From CAIKMD01 sp963803265 (GTDB lineage Bacteria; Pseudomonadota; Alphaproteobacteria; ATCC43930; CGMCC-115725), in contig CAWDLZ010000015.1 of assembly GCA_963803265.1 (NCBI GenBank), forward strand, positions 248,001 to 312,000: DNA of 64,000 bases, read 5' to 3'. A model generated the notes under the pieces. That model had not been told where the DNA came from, ran no database searches, and saw only the letters and a program-made list of their open reading frames with translations. This document shows, piece after piece, positions 9,801-21,071 of this stretch. Position 1 is the first letter of the stretch. The number at the start of each line of letters is the position of its first letter. Made by a program: the position numbers and the translations under genes.

Positions 9801-10292
9801 ATGAATTTTCGGCCACTGAGCTTGATCGCGGGTTTGCTGCTGTTGGCGGCCTGCTCCCAAACTCCCGCCACCACCGCCACGACCAGCGGAGGCGGTCAAG
9901 CCCCGCCGCCAGCGCCGATGGCCTCGTCCATCGTTCCCGGCTCGCCGCAGGACTTCGTCCAGAATGTCGGCGATCGCGTGTTTTTCGATTTCGATAAATC
10001 CGTGATCAAGCCCGAGGGCCAGACGACACTCGAGCGCCAGGCGGATTGGCTGAAGAAATACGCCAGCGTGACCGTGACGATCGAAGGTCACTGCGACGAT
10101 CGCGGCACCCGCGAGTACAACCTCGCTCTGGGCGAGCGGCGCGCGACCGCGGTGCGCAACGCCCTGACGACCCTCGGCGTCTCGGCCAACCGCGTCAAGG
10201 TCATCAGCTACGGCAAGGATCGGCCGATCGTGCCGGGCGACAACGAACAGGCTTGGGCGCAGAATCGCGTCGGTATCACCGTCATCAACTGA
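9801..10292 (+). CDS. pal: Peptidoglycan-associated lipoprotein Pal
   Basis: A 163-residue lipoprotein. The lipobox LLLAAC places the lipidated Cys near residue 19, followed by a flexible Ala/Pro linker. The OmpA-like peptidoglycan-binding domain reads VFFDFDKSVIKPEGQ and TIEGHCDDRGTREYNLALGE, including the Asp/Arg pair that grips diaminopimelate. A good ribosome site (AGGGAG) precedes ATG 9801. A 154-base gap separates it from tolB, leaving room for its own promoter; no confident promoter was picked out. Confidence 0.95.
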   Translation: MNFRPLSLIAGLLLLAACSQTPATTATTSGGGQAPPPAPMASSIVPGSPQDFVQNVGDRVFFDFDKSVIKPEGQTTLERQADWLKKYASVTVTIEGHCDDRGTREYNLALGERRATAVRNALTTLGVSANRVKVISYGKDRPIVPGDNEQAWAQNRVGITVIN

Positions 10293-10518
10293 CCGGCGGC
10301 GCCGTTCGGCCAGACGACAGGCGCCCGCCCCGGACCTCGGCAATGAGCGATTGCCGTGGCTGGGGTGGCGCCGTCTTGCTGTTTCTTGCCTGCAACCCCA
10401 GCGCGCTCGGCCCTTGTTTTGCCCGAATGTCGGAACAGATTCGACCGAACATGCTGGGCGGCGCCGGCAACCTCGAATGATGGCGCGCGCGCGGCAGGGC
10501 ACGGAAAGGCACCGTTCG

Positions 10519-11313
10519 ATGGCTCGACCCGCTTGCCTTTGCATGGTCTTCGTCTTGGGCGGCATGGCTGTGGCCGCGCCCGCCCATGCGCAGACCGGCT
10601 CTGCTCAAGCCGAGCTCAATACCGAAATGCGGCTGAGCAGGATGGAAGACGAGATGCGCCAGCTCAACGGCCGGATCGAGGAGCTGAGCAACAGCGTCGC
10701 CCAGCTGAAGGAGCAGCTGGAGCGCGTTTCGAGCGACGTCGATCAACGGTTCAGCCAGCTCCAGGCGCCGCCGCCCGCGAGCGCGGCCACTGCGCCGCCG
10801 CCGGCGAGCGCCGCCGGCGCGCCGCCCCCACCTCCGCCCCCACCGAGCCCTGGCACGCTGGGGACGCTCGTTGAACCGTCTCCGGGGCGACGGACGGCAG
10901 CGGCCGCCACAGTGGCTGGCGCTGCCACCGGCAGCTCGGAGGACCAGTATAATTATGCGATGGGCCTGCTGACCCAGGCCAATTACCCGGCAGCGGAACA
11001 GGCGATGCGTGACTTCGTCCAGCATTTCCCCAAGGATCCCCTCGCCGGCAACGCGCAATACTGGCTGGGCGAGACGTTCTATGTGCGCAAGGACTACGCC
11101 AGCGCGGCGACCGCCTTCGCGCAGGGCTATGAAAAATATCCCAAGGGCGCGAAAGCCTCGGACGATCTCCTGAAGCTCGGCATGTCGCTCGCCAATCTCA
11201 ATCAGAAGCAGGATGCCTGCCGCGCCTATGCGCGCCTCGAACGCGATTTTCCGAACGAGCCGCCGACCGTCAAGGAACGGATCGCAACGGAAAAGAAGCG
11301 CGCCGGCTGCTGA
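10519..11313 (+). CDS. cpoB: Cell division coordinator CpoB (YbgF)
   Basis: A periplasmic TPR protein of the tol-pal locus, 264 residues. ATG 10519 has a GGAAAGG ribosome site nine bases upstream and begins a signal peptide (LCMVFVLGGMAVAAPAHA). A trimerising coiled coil (MRQLNGRIEELSNSVAQLKE) and a Pro/Ala linker follow, then tetratricopeptide repeats starting at QYNYAMGLLTQANYPAAEQA. CpoB couples peptidoglycan synthesis with outer-membrane constriction. Upstream in-frame ATGs near 10480 would hide the signal peptide and are rejected. Confidence 0.92.
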   Translation: MARPACLCMVFVLGGMAVAAPAHAQTGSAQAELNTEMRLSRMEDEMRQLNGRIEELSNSVAQLKEQLERVSSDVDQRFSQLQAPPPASAATAPPPASAAGAPPPPPPPPSPGTLGTLVEPSPGRRTAAAATVAGAATGSSEDQYNYAMGLLTQANYPAAEQAMRDFVQHFPKDPLAGNAQYWLGETFYVRKDYASAATAFAQGYEKYPKGAKASDDLLKLGMSLANLNQKQDACRAYARLERDFPNEPPTVKERIATEKKRAGC

Positions 11314-11320
11314 CCAAGCG

Positions 11321-12688
11321 ATGGATCTTGCGCAGCCTGGCCTTGCGCGCGCCGATCTCGTCGATGTTCCCGCCGAACCGGTCGGAGCGGCCGAGTTCGC
11401 GGCCCTGATGGAGAGATTCGCGCCGTTCGAGGACGCGCCGCATGTCGCCGCGGCGGTTTCGGGCGGCATCGACAGCATGGCCCTGGCGCTGCTCACGCAG
11501 GATTGGGCGCGGGCACGCGGCGGATTTTTCACGGCGCTTACCGTCGATCATGGGCTGCGACCCGAAGCAGCGGACGAGGCGGCGCAAGTCGCACGCTGGT
11601 GCGCCCAGCGCGGCATCGCCCATGACACGATGCGCCGCGAGGCTGCGCCGCTGACGAGCGGCATCCAGGCCGCCGCGCGCGCGGCACGCTATCGCTTGCT
11701 CGAAGAGTGGTGCCGCGCCCGCTGCGTGCTCCACCTCCTGGTCGCGCATCAGCGCGAGGATCAGGCCGAGACCCTGCTGATGCGCCTGATGCGCGGCAGC
11801 GGCGCGACGGGGCTCGCCGGCATGGCAGCCCTTCGCGAGGGCGCCTCGGTCCGCGTGTTGCGCCCGGTCCTCGGCGTGCCGCGCGCGCGGCTTGCGGCCA
11901 CGCTCGAAGCCGCCGGACAGGGTTGGATCGACGACCCGAGCAACCGCAATCCCGCCTATCTGCGGCCGCGGCTGCGCGCCGCGATGGGCGGCCTCGCCGC
12001 GCGCGGCTTTCCGAGCGAGCGGCTGACCGCCATCGCCGCCGGGTTCGGCCGGTCGCGGGCCGCGCGCGAAGCCGAGTGCGCGTCGCTGTTGGCGCGCTGC
12101 GTGACGATCGCGCCGGCGGGTTTTGCCTGGCTCGATGGCATGGCGCTCGTCTCCGCGCCCGGGGAATTGGGTGTCGCGGCGCTCGGCGCCTTGCTCGCTA
12201 CCGTCTCGGGGAGCGACTACCCGCCGCGGCTCGAGCGGCTGACGCGGCTCCATCGATTTCTCGCCTCCGGGCTCGCCGGCGGGCGGACGCTCGGCGGTTG
12301 CCTGATCCGGCCATGCCGCGGCAGGCTCCTCGTTTGCCGCGAGCCGGCGGCGGCGGCGCCGCCGGTTTCGGCCGTGCCGGGCGTCCGAGCGCGCTGGGAC
12401 GGGCGCTTTACCCTCGATCTCGATCGCGCGGCGCCGGCCGGTCTCAGCCTCGGCGCGTTGGGCGATTCGGTCGCTTCCGTGCTCGCCGAAGCCTCTGCGG
12501 CTCGGCTCGCGACCGTGCCGCCGGCCGCGCGGCCCGCTTTGCCCGCCATTCGGGACGCGATGGGGGTAGTCGCGGTGCCCGCGCTGGGGTATTTTTGTTC
12601 GCGGCGGCCGTTCGCCGCGGCCGCTGCCGGGAGCTTGGTGTTTCGCCCGGTTCGTCCGCTGACCGGCGCAAGGTTTACAATTGTTTAA
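11321..12688 (+). CDS. tilS: tRNA(Ile)-lysidine synthetase TilS
   Basis: N-type ATP pyrophosphatase with the PP-loop AAVSGGIDSMALALL near residue 45. It modifies C34 of the CAU-anticodon isoleucine tRNA to lysidine. Further conserved blocks are TVDHGLRPEAADEA, HQREDQAETLLMRLMRGSG and WIDDPSNRNPAYLRPRLR. ATG 11321 is seven bases after cpoB. About 455 residues, in the normal range including the C-terminal domain. Confidence 0.92.
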   Translation: MDLAQPGLARADLVDVPAEPVGAAEFAALMERFAPFEDAPHVAAAVSGGIDSMALALLTQDWARARGGFFTALTVDHGLRPEAADEAAQVARWCAQRGIAHDTMRREAAPLTSGIQAAARAARYRLLEEWCRARCVLHLLVAHQREDQAETLLMRLMRGSGATGLAGMAALREGASVRVLRPVLGVPRARLAATLEAAGQGWIDDPSNRNPAYLRPRLRAAMGGLAARGFPSERLTAIAAGFGRSRAAREAECASLLARCVTIAPAGFAWLDGMALVSAPGELGVAALGALLATVSGSDYPPRLERLTRLHRFLASGLAGGRTLGGCLIRPCRGRLLVCREPAAAAPPVSAVPGVRARWDGRFTLDLDRAAPAGLSLGALGDSVASVLAEASAARLATVPPAARPALPAIRDAMGVVAVPALGYFCSRRPFAAAAAGSLVFRPVRPLTGARFTIV

Positions 12689-12786
12689 CCCGGCGGGCTG
12701 CTTATCTATTGAGGTGCGGAGCGGCGACCGGGATCGGTCGCCACCCTTGAGTGGGTCGCAAGGCTCGGCGCGGAAAGGCCTTGGAC

Positions 12787-14718
<1,932 letters not shown>

Positions 14719-14805
14719 GCGCGGCCGCGCCGCGACTTAAGCGATTTTTGACCGTTCTCGGGCCAATTTAGGGTGTAGAATCATGCACCTTGACAGGGGA
14801 GCGGC

Positions 14806-16182
14806 GTGAAGCCCTCGAAGACGCGCAAGCTGTTCGGCACCGATGGCGTCCGCGGCGCCGCCAATAGCGAGCCGATCACCGCCGAGACGGTCTTGAGGAT
14901 CGCGATGGCCGCGGGCCTCGTCCTGCGCCGCGGCGATCACCGCCATCTCGTGGTCATCGGCAAGGATACGCGGCTGTCGGGCTACATGGTCGAGCCGGCG
15001 TTGACCGCCGGCTTCATCGCGATGGGGATGGATGTGGTGCTGGTCGGGCCCTTGCCGACGCCCGCCATCGCCATGCTGACGCGGAGCTTGCGCGCCGATC
15101 TCGGCGTGATGATCTCGGCCTCGCACAATCCCTTCGAGGATAACGGCATCAAGTTCTTCGGCCCCGACGGCTACAAGCTTTCCGACCAGATCGAGGCCGC
15201 GATCGAGGCCGAGATCGGGCACGCCGCCGCGGGCCGCGCGCCGGCCCACGCACTGGGCCGCGCCAAGCGGCTCGACGATGCCGGCGGCCGCTACATCGAA
15301 TTCGTGAAGAACACGTTTCCGCGCGGGCTTCGCCTCGATGGCCTGAAGGTCGTCGTCGATTGCGCCCATGGCGCGGCCTACAAGGTGGCGCCGACCGTGC
15401 TCTGGGAACTGGGCGCCGAGGTCATTTCTCTCGGCGTGCAGCCCGATGGGCTCAACATCAACCGCGATTGCGGCACCGTCGCGACCATGGCAATGCAGCG
15501 CGAAGTCGTGGCGCAAGGCGCCGATCTCGGCCTCGCGCTCGACGGCGATGCCGATCGCCTGCTCGTCGCCGACGAGAACGGGCAGATCCTCGATGGCGAT
15601 CAGCTCATGGCCTTGATCGCCTTGCGCTGGCACCGCGTCGGGCGGCTATCGCGCGCCGGCGTCGTCGCGACCGTCATGTCCAATCTCGGCTTCGAGCGTT
15701 GCCTCGCCGGAAAGGGCATCCCGCTGACCCGCGCCCAAGTCGGCGACCGCTATGTCGTCGAGGCGATGCGCCGCCTGGGGAGCAATCTCGGAGGCGAGCA
15801 ATCGGGCCACATCATCCTTGGCGATTATTCCACCACCGGCGACGGCCTCATCGCGGCGCTGCAAGTGCTGGCCGCGATCGTCGAGACCGCCGCGCCGGCG
15901 AGCGCGGTCGGCACGGTGTTCTCGCCGATTCCGCAACTCTTGCACAATGTCCGCAGCAATCGCGCCGCTGCGCTGCAGGCGGATGCCGTCAAGGCCGCGA
16001 TTGGCGCGGGCGAGAAGCGCCTCGGCGCCGCCGGCAGGCTCCTCGTGCGCGAATCGGGCACCGAGCCGCTGATCCGCATCATGGCCGAGGGCGAGGACGA
16101 GGCCCTGCTGGCCGCCATCGTCGCCGAGATCGCCGCGGCCGTGTCCGAGGCCGGGATCGCGGAGGAAAGCGCGGCCGAATGA
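14806..16182 (+). CDS. glmM: Phosphoglucosamine mutase GlmM
   Basis: A 458-residue alpha-D-phosphohexomutase that converts glucosamine-6-phosphate to glucosamine-1-phosphate for UDP-GlcNAc. The phospho-Ser loop is MISASHNPFEDNGIKFFG, the metal loop LDGDADRLL, the sugar loop GGEQSGHIIL and the phosphate-binding tail RESGTEPLIRIM. GTG 14806 has AGGGGAG a few bases upstream. The ftsH-glmM order is common in this group. Coupled to thiD by ATGA. Confidence 0.95.
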   Translation: MKPSKTRKLFGTDGVRGAANSEPITAETVLRIAMAAGLVLRRGDHRHLVVIGKDTRLSGYMVEPALTAGFIAMGMDVVLVGPLPTPAIAMLTRSLRADLGVMISASHNPFEDNGIKFFGPDGYKLSDQIEAAIEAEIGHAAAGRAPAHALGRAKRLDDAGGRYIEFVKNTFPRGLRLDGLKVVVDCAHGAAYKVAPTVLWELGAEVISLGVQPDGLNINRDCGTVATMAMQREVVAQGADLGLALDGDADRLLVADENGQILDGDQLMALIALRWHRVGRLSRAGVVATVMSNLGFERCLAGKGIPLTRAQVGDRYVVEAMRRLGSNLGGEQSGHIILGDYSTTGDGLIAALQVLAAIVETAAPASAVGTVFSPIPQLLHNVRSNRAAALQADAVKAAIGAGEKRLGAAGRLLVRESGTEPLIRIMAEGEDEALLAAIVAEIAAAVSEAGIAEESAAE

Positions 16183-16973
16183 AGGGCCGCGTGCTCATCA
16201 TCGCGGGCTCGGATTCGGGCGGCGGCGCGGGACTGCAAGCGGACATCAAGACGGTCACGGCATTGGGCGGCTATGCCGCCACGGCGGTGACGGCGCTCAC
16301 CGCGCAAAACACGGTCGGCGTCCAGGCGATCCTGCCGGTGTCCACCGGCTTCGTGAAGCAGCAGATCGACAGTGTCCTTTCCGACATCGGCGCCGACAGC
16401 ATCAAGACCGGGATGCTGCTCGACCATGCGGTTATCGAAGTCGCCGCGGACGCGATCGAGGCTGGCGCCCCCGACGCTTCGCTGGTGGTCGATCCGGTCA
16501 TGGTCGCGAGCTCGGGCGCGCGGCTCCTCGACGAGCGCGCGATCGGCGCGCTCATCGACCGCCTCATCGCCCGCGCCGCGATCGTCACCCCGAACGCGCC
16601 CGAGGCCGAGGCCTTGACCGGCGTGCGTGTCGCCGACCTCGATGACATGCGCCGCGCCGCGGACATCCTGCTGCGCACCGGCGCCAAGGCGGTGATGGTG
16701 AAGGGCGGGCATCTCGAAGGCGCGGTGCTGCGCGATCTCGTCTGCACCGGTTCGGGCAGCTTCGTGCTCGAGGCCGAGCGCATCGCGACGCTTCACACCC
16801 ACGGCACCGGCTGCACCCTTGCCTCCGCCATCGCCGTTGGCCTCGCCCAGGGCATGACGCTGAAAGCGGCGATCGAGCGCGCGCACGCTTTCGTGCAAGG
16901 CGCGATCCGCGCCGCTCCTGGCCTCGGGCATGGCCACGGGCCGCTCAACCATGCGTGGCGGCTCGAGCGCTAG
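16179..16973 (+). CDS. thiD: Hydroxymethylpyrimidine/phosphomethylpyrimidine kinase ThiD
   Basis: A 264-residue ribokinase-fold kinase that phosphorylates HMP and HMP-phosphate for thiamine synthesis. Start motif IIAGSDSGGGAGLQADIKT; substrate region TALTAQNTVGV; catalytic loop THGTGCTLASAIAVGLAQG, with Cys and Asp-equivalent positions typical of ThiD. ATG 16179 overlaps the glmM stop, so the two are co-translated. No TPP riboswitch is seen nearby. Confidence 0.93.
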   Translation: MKGRVLIIAGSDSGGGAGLQADIKTVTALGGYAATAVTALTAQNTVGVQAILPVSTGFVKQQIDSVLSDIGADSIKTGMLLDHAVIEVAADAIEAGAPDASLVVDPVMVASSGARLLDERAIGALIDRLIARAAIVTPNAPEAEALTGVRVADLDDMRRAADILLRTGAKAVMVKGGHLEGAVLRDLVCTGSGSFVLEAERIATLHTHGTGCTLASAIAVGLAQGMTLKAAIERAHAFVQGAIRAAPGLGHGHGPLNHAWRLER

Positions 16974-17081
16974 GCATCGCACTCGCGCCGGCGCGTGCGG
17001 ATTGACCCGTGCCGCCGAAAATCGGACACTGCCGCTCGATGCGCCGGCGAACCGCGCCGGATTTAGGGAGGGACAAGGACC

Positions 17082-18110
17082 ATGATCGATCTCGGCTTTC
17101 GCCGCCGCACCGGGACGATGAAGCTCGCCGGTCTCGGCCTTGCCGCTCTCGCCCTCGGCGCAGTGCCGGCACGCGCCCAGACCGAGCATACGATTCTCGC
17201 CATTCCCGGCGTGAATGTGCTGTTTCTCGTTCAATACGTCGCGGCGGACCAGCATTTCTGGGAGCAGCAGGGTCTCGACGTGAAGATCATCAACATCACC
17301 GGCATCGGCGCGATGAACGCGGTGATCGCCGGCTCGGCGGATTTCTCGATGTCCTCGGGCGCGACCATCACGCGCGCCGCCGCGCGCGGACAAAAGCTCG
17401 TGGCTCTCGCCACCGCGATCGGCCAGACCGGCCAGTCGATCGTGCTGCGTAAGGATGTGGCCGAAGCGGGCCATTTCGACCCGGCCGCGCCGCTCTCGGT
17501 GCGCGGGCAAATCCTCAAGGGCAAGACCATTGCGATGGGCGGCGTCGGCGCCATTCCCGACATCGTCCTCAAGGTCGTCGCCAAGGAGGGCGGCATTGCG
17601 CCCGACCAGGTGATCGCGACGCCGATGCAGCCGCCCGAGTTCATGGCCGCTTTCGCGCGGAAATCGATCGACGGATTCTCGAACAGCCCGCCCTTCGTCG
17701 AGCAGGTCGTGCTCGACGGGACGGGGGTAGCAATCACCGATGCGCGCAAGGGCGAGCCCGTGGATTTCTCGCCGGTGTCGGCGGCGTTGCTGCTCGCGCG
17801 CGGCAATTTCTGCGCCGATCATCACTCGATCTGCGTCAAGATGGTGCATGGCGTCGTCGAGGCGATCAATTTCATCCGCGACAACCGGGACGGCGCGATC
17901 GCCGTGATGAAGGCGCATTTCGGCAGCTATGACGGCAAGGTGCTGGCGGCGGCCTACGAGACGGTGAGGTCGCTGTCGCCCGATCCGCCTGTGACGACCG
18001 TCCCGGATTTGGAGAACGGCGACAACATGAACATCGCCGCGGGCTTCATGAAGGCCGAGGACAAGCTCGCCCACTACGATGATCTCATCGACAACGAATT
18101 CGTGAAGTGA
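17082..18110 (+). CDS. NMT1/SsuA-type ABC transporter substrate-binding protein (orphan)
   Basis: A 342-residue periplasmic binding protein with an N-terminal export signal (LAGLGLAALALGAVPARA). The mature part has the NMT1/THI5-like pattern: QYVAADQHFWEQQGLDVKI, INAVIAGSADFSMSSG-type loop, and GKTIAMGGVGAIPDIVLKV. Family members bind pyrimidines, sulfonates, nitrate or aromatic acids; the ligand cannot be read from sequence. No permease or ATPase is adjacent. It follows thiD by about 100 bases and may serve the permease/ATPase pair at 56547-59606, but this is inference. Confidence 0.8.
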   Translation: MIDLGFRRRTGTMKLAGLGLAALALGAVPARAQTEHTILAIPGVNVLFLVQYVAADQHFWEQQGLDVKIINITGIGAMNAVIAGSADFSMSSGATITRAAARGQKLVALATAIGQTGQSIVLRKDVAEAGHFDPAAPLSVRGQILKGKTIAMGGVGAIPDIVLKVVAKEGGIAPDQVIATPMQPPEFMAAFARKSIDGFSNSPPFVEQVVLDGTGVAITDARKGEPVDFSPVSAALLLARGNFCADHHSICVKMVHGVVEAINFIRDNRDGAIAVMKAHFGSYDGKVLAAAYETVRSLSPDPPVTTVPDLENGDNMNIAAGFMKAEDKLAHYDDLIDNEFVK

Positions 18111-18160
18111 GGCTCCGCGTCCCTGCGTCCCTCCGCCGCACGGTGAATCCTTTTCCCCTG

Positions 18161-18189
18161 TTGACGCGAGACCCCGCGATGCCTATTTT
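18161..18189 (+). promoter_or_regulatory. Predicted sigma-70 promoter of serC
   Basis: TTGACG at 18161-18166 and TATTTT at 18184-18189 are separated by exactly 17 bases. It directs transcription into the serC leader and gene, with a start expected near 18196. Confidence 0.55.
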
Positions 18190-18204
18190 CGTCGGCGGGA
18201 CACG

Positions 18205-18245
18205 GCCCCCCAACGGGTCGCATCTATTCTGCAAGGAATAGCGCC
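18205..18245 (+). promoter_or_regulatory. serC-type structured leader
   Basis: Two possible hairpins lie between the predicted promoter and the serC ATG. The first pairs GGCCC with GGGTC around 18204-18219. The second is CTATTC (18224-18229) with GAATAG (18236-18241), loop TGCAAG. The second hairpin holds the AAGGA ribosome site and ends four bases before ATG 18246, so folding would block translation. Alphaproteobacteria are known to carry a conserved serC RNA motif at this position; assignment to that family is from layout and was not scored against a model. Confidence 0.6.
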
Positions 18246-19407
18246 ATGAAGCCGCCACGCCGGCCCGCTACCCCGAATTTCTCGTCTGGTCCTTGCGCGA
18301 AGCGCCCTGGTTGGTCGCTCGAAGCTCTGAACAGCGCGCTCGTCGGCCGCTCGCACCGCTCGAAGCCGGGCAAGGCCAAGCTCAAAGAGGTGGTGCAGCG
18401 CTCGCGCGCGCTTCTCGGCATTCCCGCCGATTACCGACTCGGCATCGTGCCGGCCTCCGATACCGGCGCCGTCGAGATGGCGCTGTGGTCGCTGCTCGGC
18501 CCGCGCGGCGTCGATGTGCTGTCCTGGGAGAGTTTCGGCGAGGGCTGGGCGACCGATGCCAAAGCGCAACTAAAGCTCGCCGATCTGCGCCTTATCCGCG
18601 CTCCTTACGGCGAGATTCCCGATCTTGCCCAGGTCGATTGCGACCGCGACGTGGTGTTTCCCTGGAACGGCACCACCTCGGGCGCGCGCATTCCCAACGG
18701 CGATTGGATCAAGCCCGACCGCAAGGGCCTCACGATTTGCGACGCGACCTCGGCGGTGTTCGCCATGGACCTGCCTTGGGACAAGCTCGATGTCGTCACC
18801 TGGTCCTGGCAGAAGGTGCTGGGCGGCGAAGCGGCGCATGGCATGCTGGCCTTGAGCCCGCGCGCGATCGAGCGGCTGGAAAGCTACACGCCGCCCTGGC
18901 CGCTGCCGAAAATCTTTCGGCTCACCTCGAAGGGCAAGTTCAGCGAAGGCATCTTCAACGAGGAAACCATCAACACGCCGTCGCTGCTCGTGGTCGAGGA
19001 TGCGATCGACAGCCTCAAATGGGCGGAAGAGGTGGGCGGCCTCCCGGCGTTGAAGGCGCGCAGCGAGGCCAATCTCGCCGCCATCGCCCAATGGGTCGCG
19101 CGCACCGACTGGATCGATTTCCTGGTCGCCGATCCGAAGATCCGCTCCTGCACCTCGGTGTGCTTGAAGATCGTCGCCGAGGGTTTCGATCGCTTGACCG
19201 CCGATCGGCAATGGGCGCAGGTCAAGAAGATCGAGTCTGGTCCTGGACGAAGAGGGCGTGGCCTACGACATCGCGGGGCACCGCGACGCAGTCCCGGGCT
19301 TGCGCATCTGGTGCGGCGCGACGGTCGAGCGCGGCGATGTCGAGGCGTTGCTGCCCTGGCTCGATTGGGCCTTCTTGCAAGCACAAGCCCAAGCCGCCGC
19401 GGCTTAA
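18246..19407 (+). CDS. serC: Phosphoserine aminotransferase SerC (apparent 1-base insertion near 19238)
   Basis: PLP-dependent class V aminotransferase of serine synthesis. The alphaproteobacterial long form starts PATPNFSSGPCAKRPGW. The PLP lysine lies in WSWQKVLGGEAAHGML. Near 19238 one extra T moves the frame; the remainder VLDEEGVAYDIAGHRDAVPG to FLQAQAQAAAA ends at TAA 19405-19407. Corrected length is about 386 residues, normal. Immediately upstream of serA with 40 bases between. Confidence 0.9.
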
Positions 19408-19447
19408 GCCTTCTACTCCGCAACCTTTTTAGAGACGGGATCTCGCC

Positions 19448-21026
19448 ATGCCGAGAGTCTTGATTTCCGACGAGTTGAGTCCGCGCGCCGTCGCGATCTT
19501 CCGTGAGCGCGGCATCGAGGTCGAGGTCAACACCAAGCTCACGCCCGACGATTTGAAGAAGGCGATTCCGCGCTTCGATGCGCTGGCGGTGCGCTCGAAC
19601 ACGAAAGTGACCAAGGCGGTGCTGGAGCAGGCGACCAACCTCAAAGTCATCGGCCGCGCGGGCATCGGCGTCGATAACATCGACGTGGCGGCGGCGACCC
19701 AACGCGGCATCGTCGTGATGAACACGCCCTTCGGCAATTCGATCACGACGGCGGAGCACGCGATCGCGCTAACGATGGCGCTGGCGCGCGAAATTCCCGC
19801 CGCCGACCGCTCGACCCAGGCCGGCAAGTGGGAAAAGTCCCGCTTCATGGGCGTCGAGCTCACCGGCAAGACGCTCGGCGTCATCGGTTGCGGCAATGTC
19901 GGCTCGATCGTGGCCGACCGCGCGCTCGGCCTCAAGATGAAGGTGGTCGCCTACGACCCTTTCCTGTCGGCGGAGCGCGCTCTCGCCTTGGGCGTCGAGC
20001 GCGCCGAGCTCGACGAGCTCTTCGCCCGCGCCGATTTCATTACCCTTCATACGCCCCTGACCGACACCACCAAGAACATCATCGACGCCAAGGCCATCGC
20101 CAAGATGAAGAAGGGCGTGCGCATCATCAATTGCGCGCGCGGCGGCCTGATCGTCGAGGCGGACTTGAAGGCCGCGCTCGATTCCGGCCAGGTCGGGGGG
20201 GCCGCGATCGACGTCTTTCCGGTCGAGCCCGCCAAGGAGAATATCCTGTTCGGCCACCCAAAAATCATCGCAACGCCGCATCTCGGCGCCTCGACCGTCG
20301 AGGCGCAAGAGAACGTGGCGCTTCAGATCGCCGAGCAGATCGCGGATTTTCTCCTCACCGGCGCGGTCGTGAACGCGCTCAACATGCCCTCGCTGTCGGC
20401 CGAGGATTCGGCGCGGCTCAGGCCCTATATGAGGCTGGCCGAGGAGCTCGGCGGCTTCGCGGGCCAGCTTAGCGATGTTGGAATGAGCGCCGTCGAGATC
20501 GAATATGCCGGCCATGCCGCCGATCTCAACGTGAAGCCCTTGACCGCGATCGCGCTCGCCGCCTTGCTGGCGCCCCAGTTCGACACCGTCAACGTGGTGA
20601 ACGTGCCGGTCGTGTGCAAAGAGCGCAACATCGCGATCAGCGAGACCCGCAGCACCGAGCCGACCGATTACCAGACCCTGATCCGGCTCACCGTCACCTC
20701 GCAGGGGCGGAAGCGCAGCGTCGCCGGCACGCTGTTCGGCGGCGACAAGCCGCGCATCGTCAAGATCGAGGACATCGTGATGGAGGCCGAGCTGCGGCCC
20801 GCACATGCTGTTCGTGCGCAACAAGGACCTGCCCGGCTTCATCGGAAATTTCGGCCGCGCGCTGGCCGAGGCCGGCATCAACATCGCGACGCTGCACTTG
20901 GGGCGCGCGGCGCCGGGCGAGGACGCGATCTGCCTCGCGCAGGTGGATCAAGACCTCGACGAGGCGGTGCTGGCCCATGTCTGCGCCATCCCCAATGTGC
21001 TGCAGGTCAGACAGCTGCATTTCTAG
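19448..21026 (+). CDS. serA: D-3-phosphoglycerate dehydrogenase SerA (apparent 1-base insertion near 20798)
   Basis: First enzyme of the phosphorylated serine pathway, long form of about 525 residues. The NAD-binding region GKTLGVIGCGNVGSIVADRA and catalytic loop LGASTVEAQENVALQ are in the first frame. After an extra C in the run at 20798-20800 the C-terminal ACT domain (MLFVRNKDLPGFIGNFGRAL to VLQVRQLHF) continues in the next frame to 21026. The intervening ASB-like domain identifies the long type. Forms an operon-like run with serC, hisZ and purA. Confidence 0.9.
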
Positions 21027-21071
21027 CTTTTCCGTTTGCCGGAGCGGCGCAAAACCGCTATCCCGGCCCCC

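Noticed and set aside
16974..17081. TPP riboswitch before the NMT1-like binding protein following thiD
   Set aside because: The conserved CUGAGA and ACCUGAU elements are absent.
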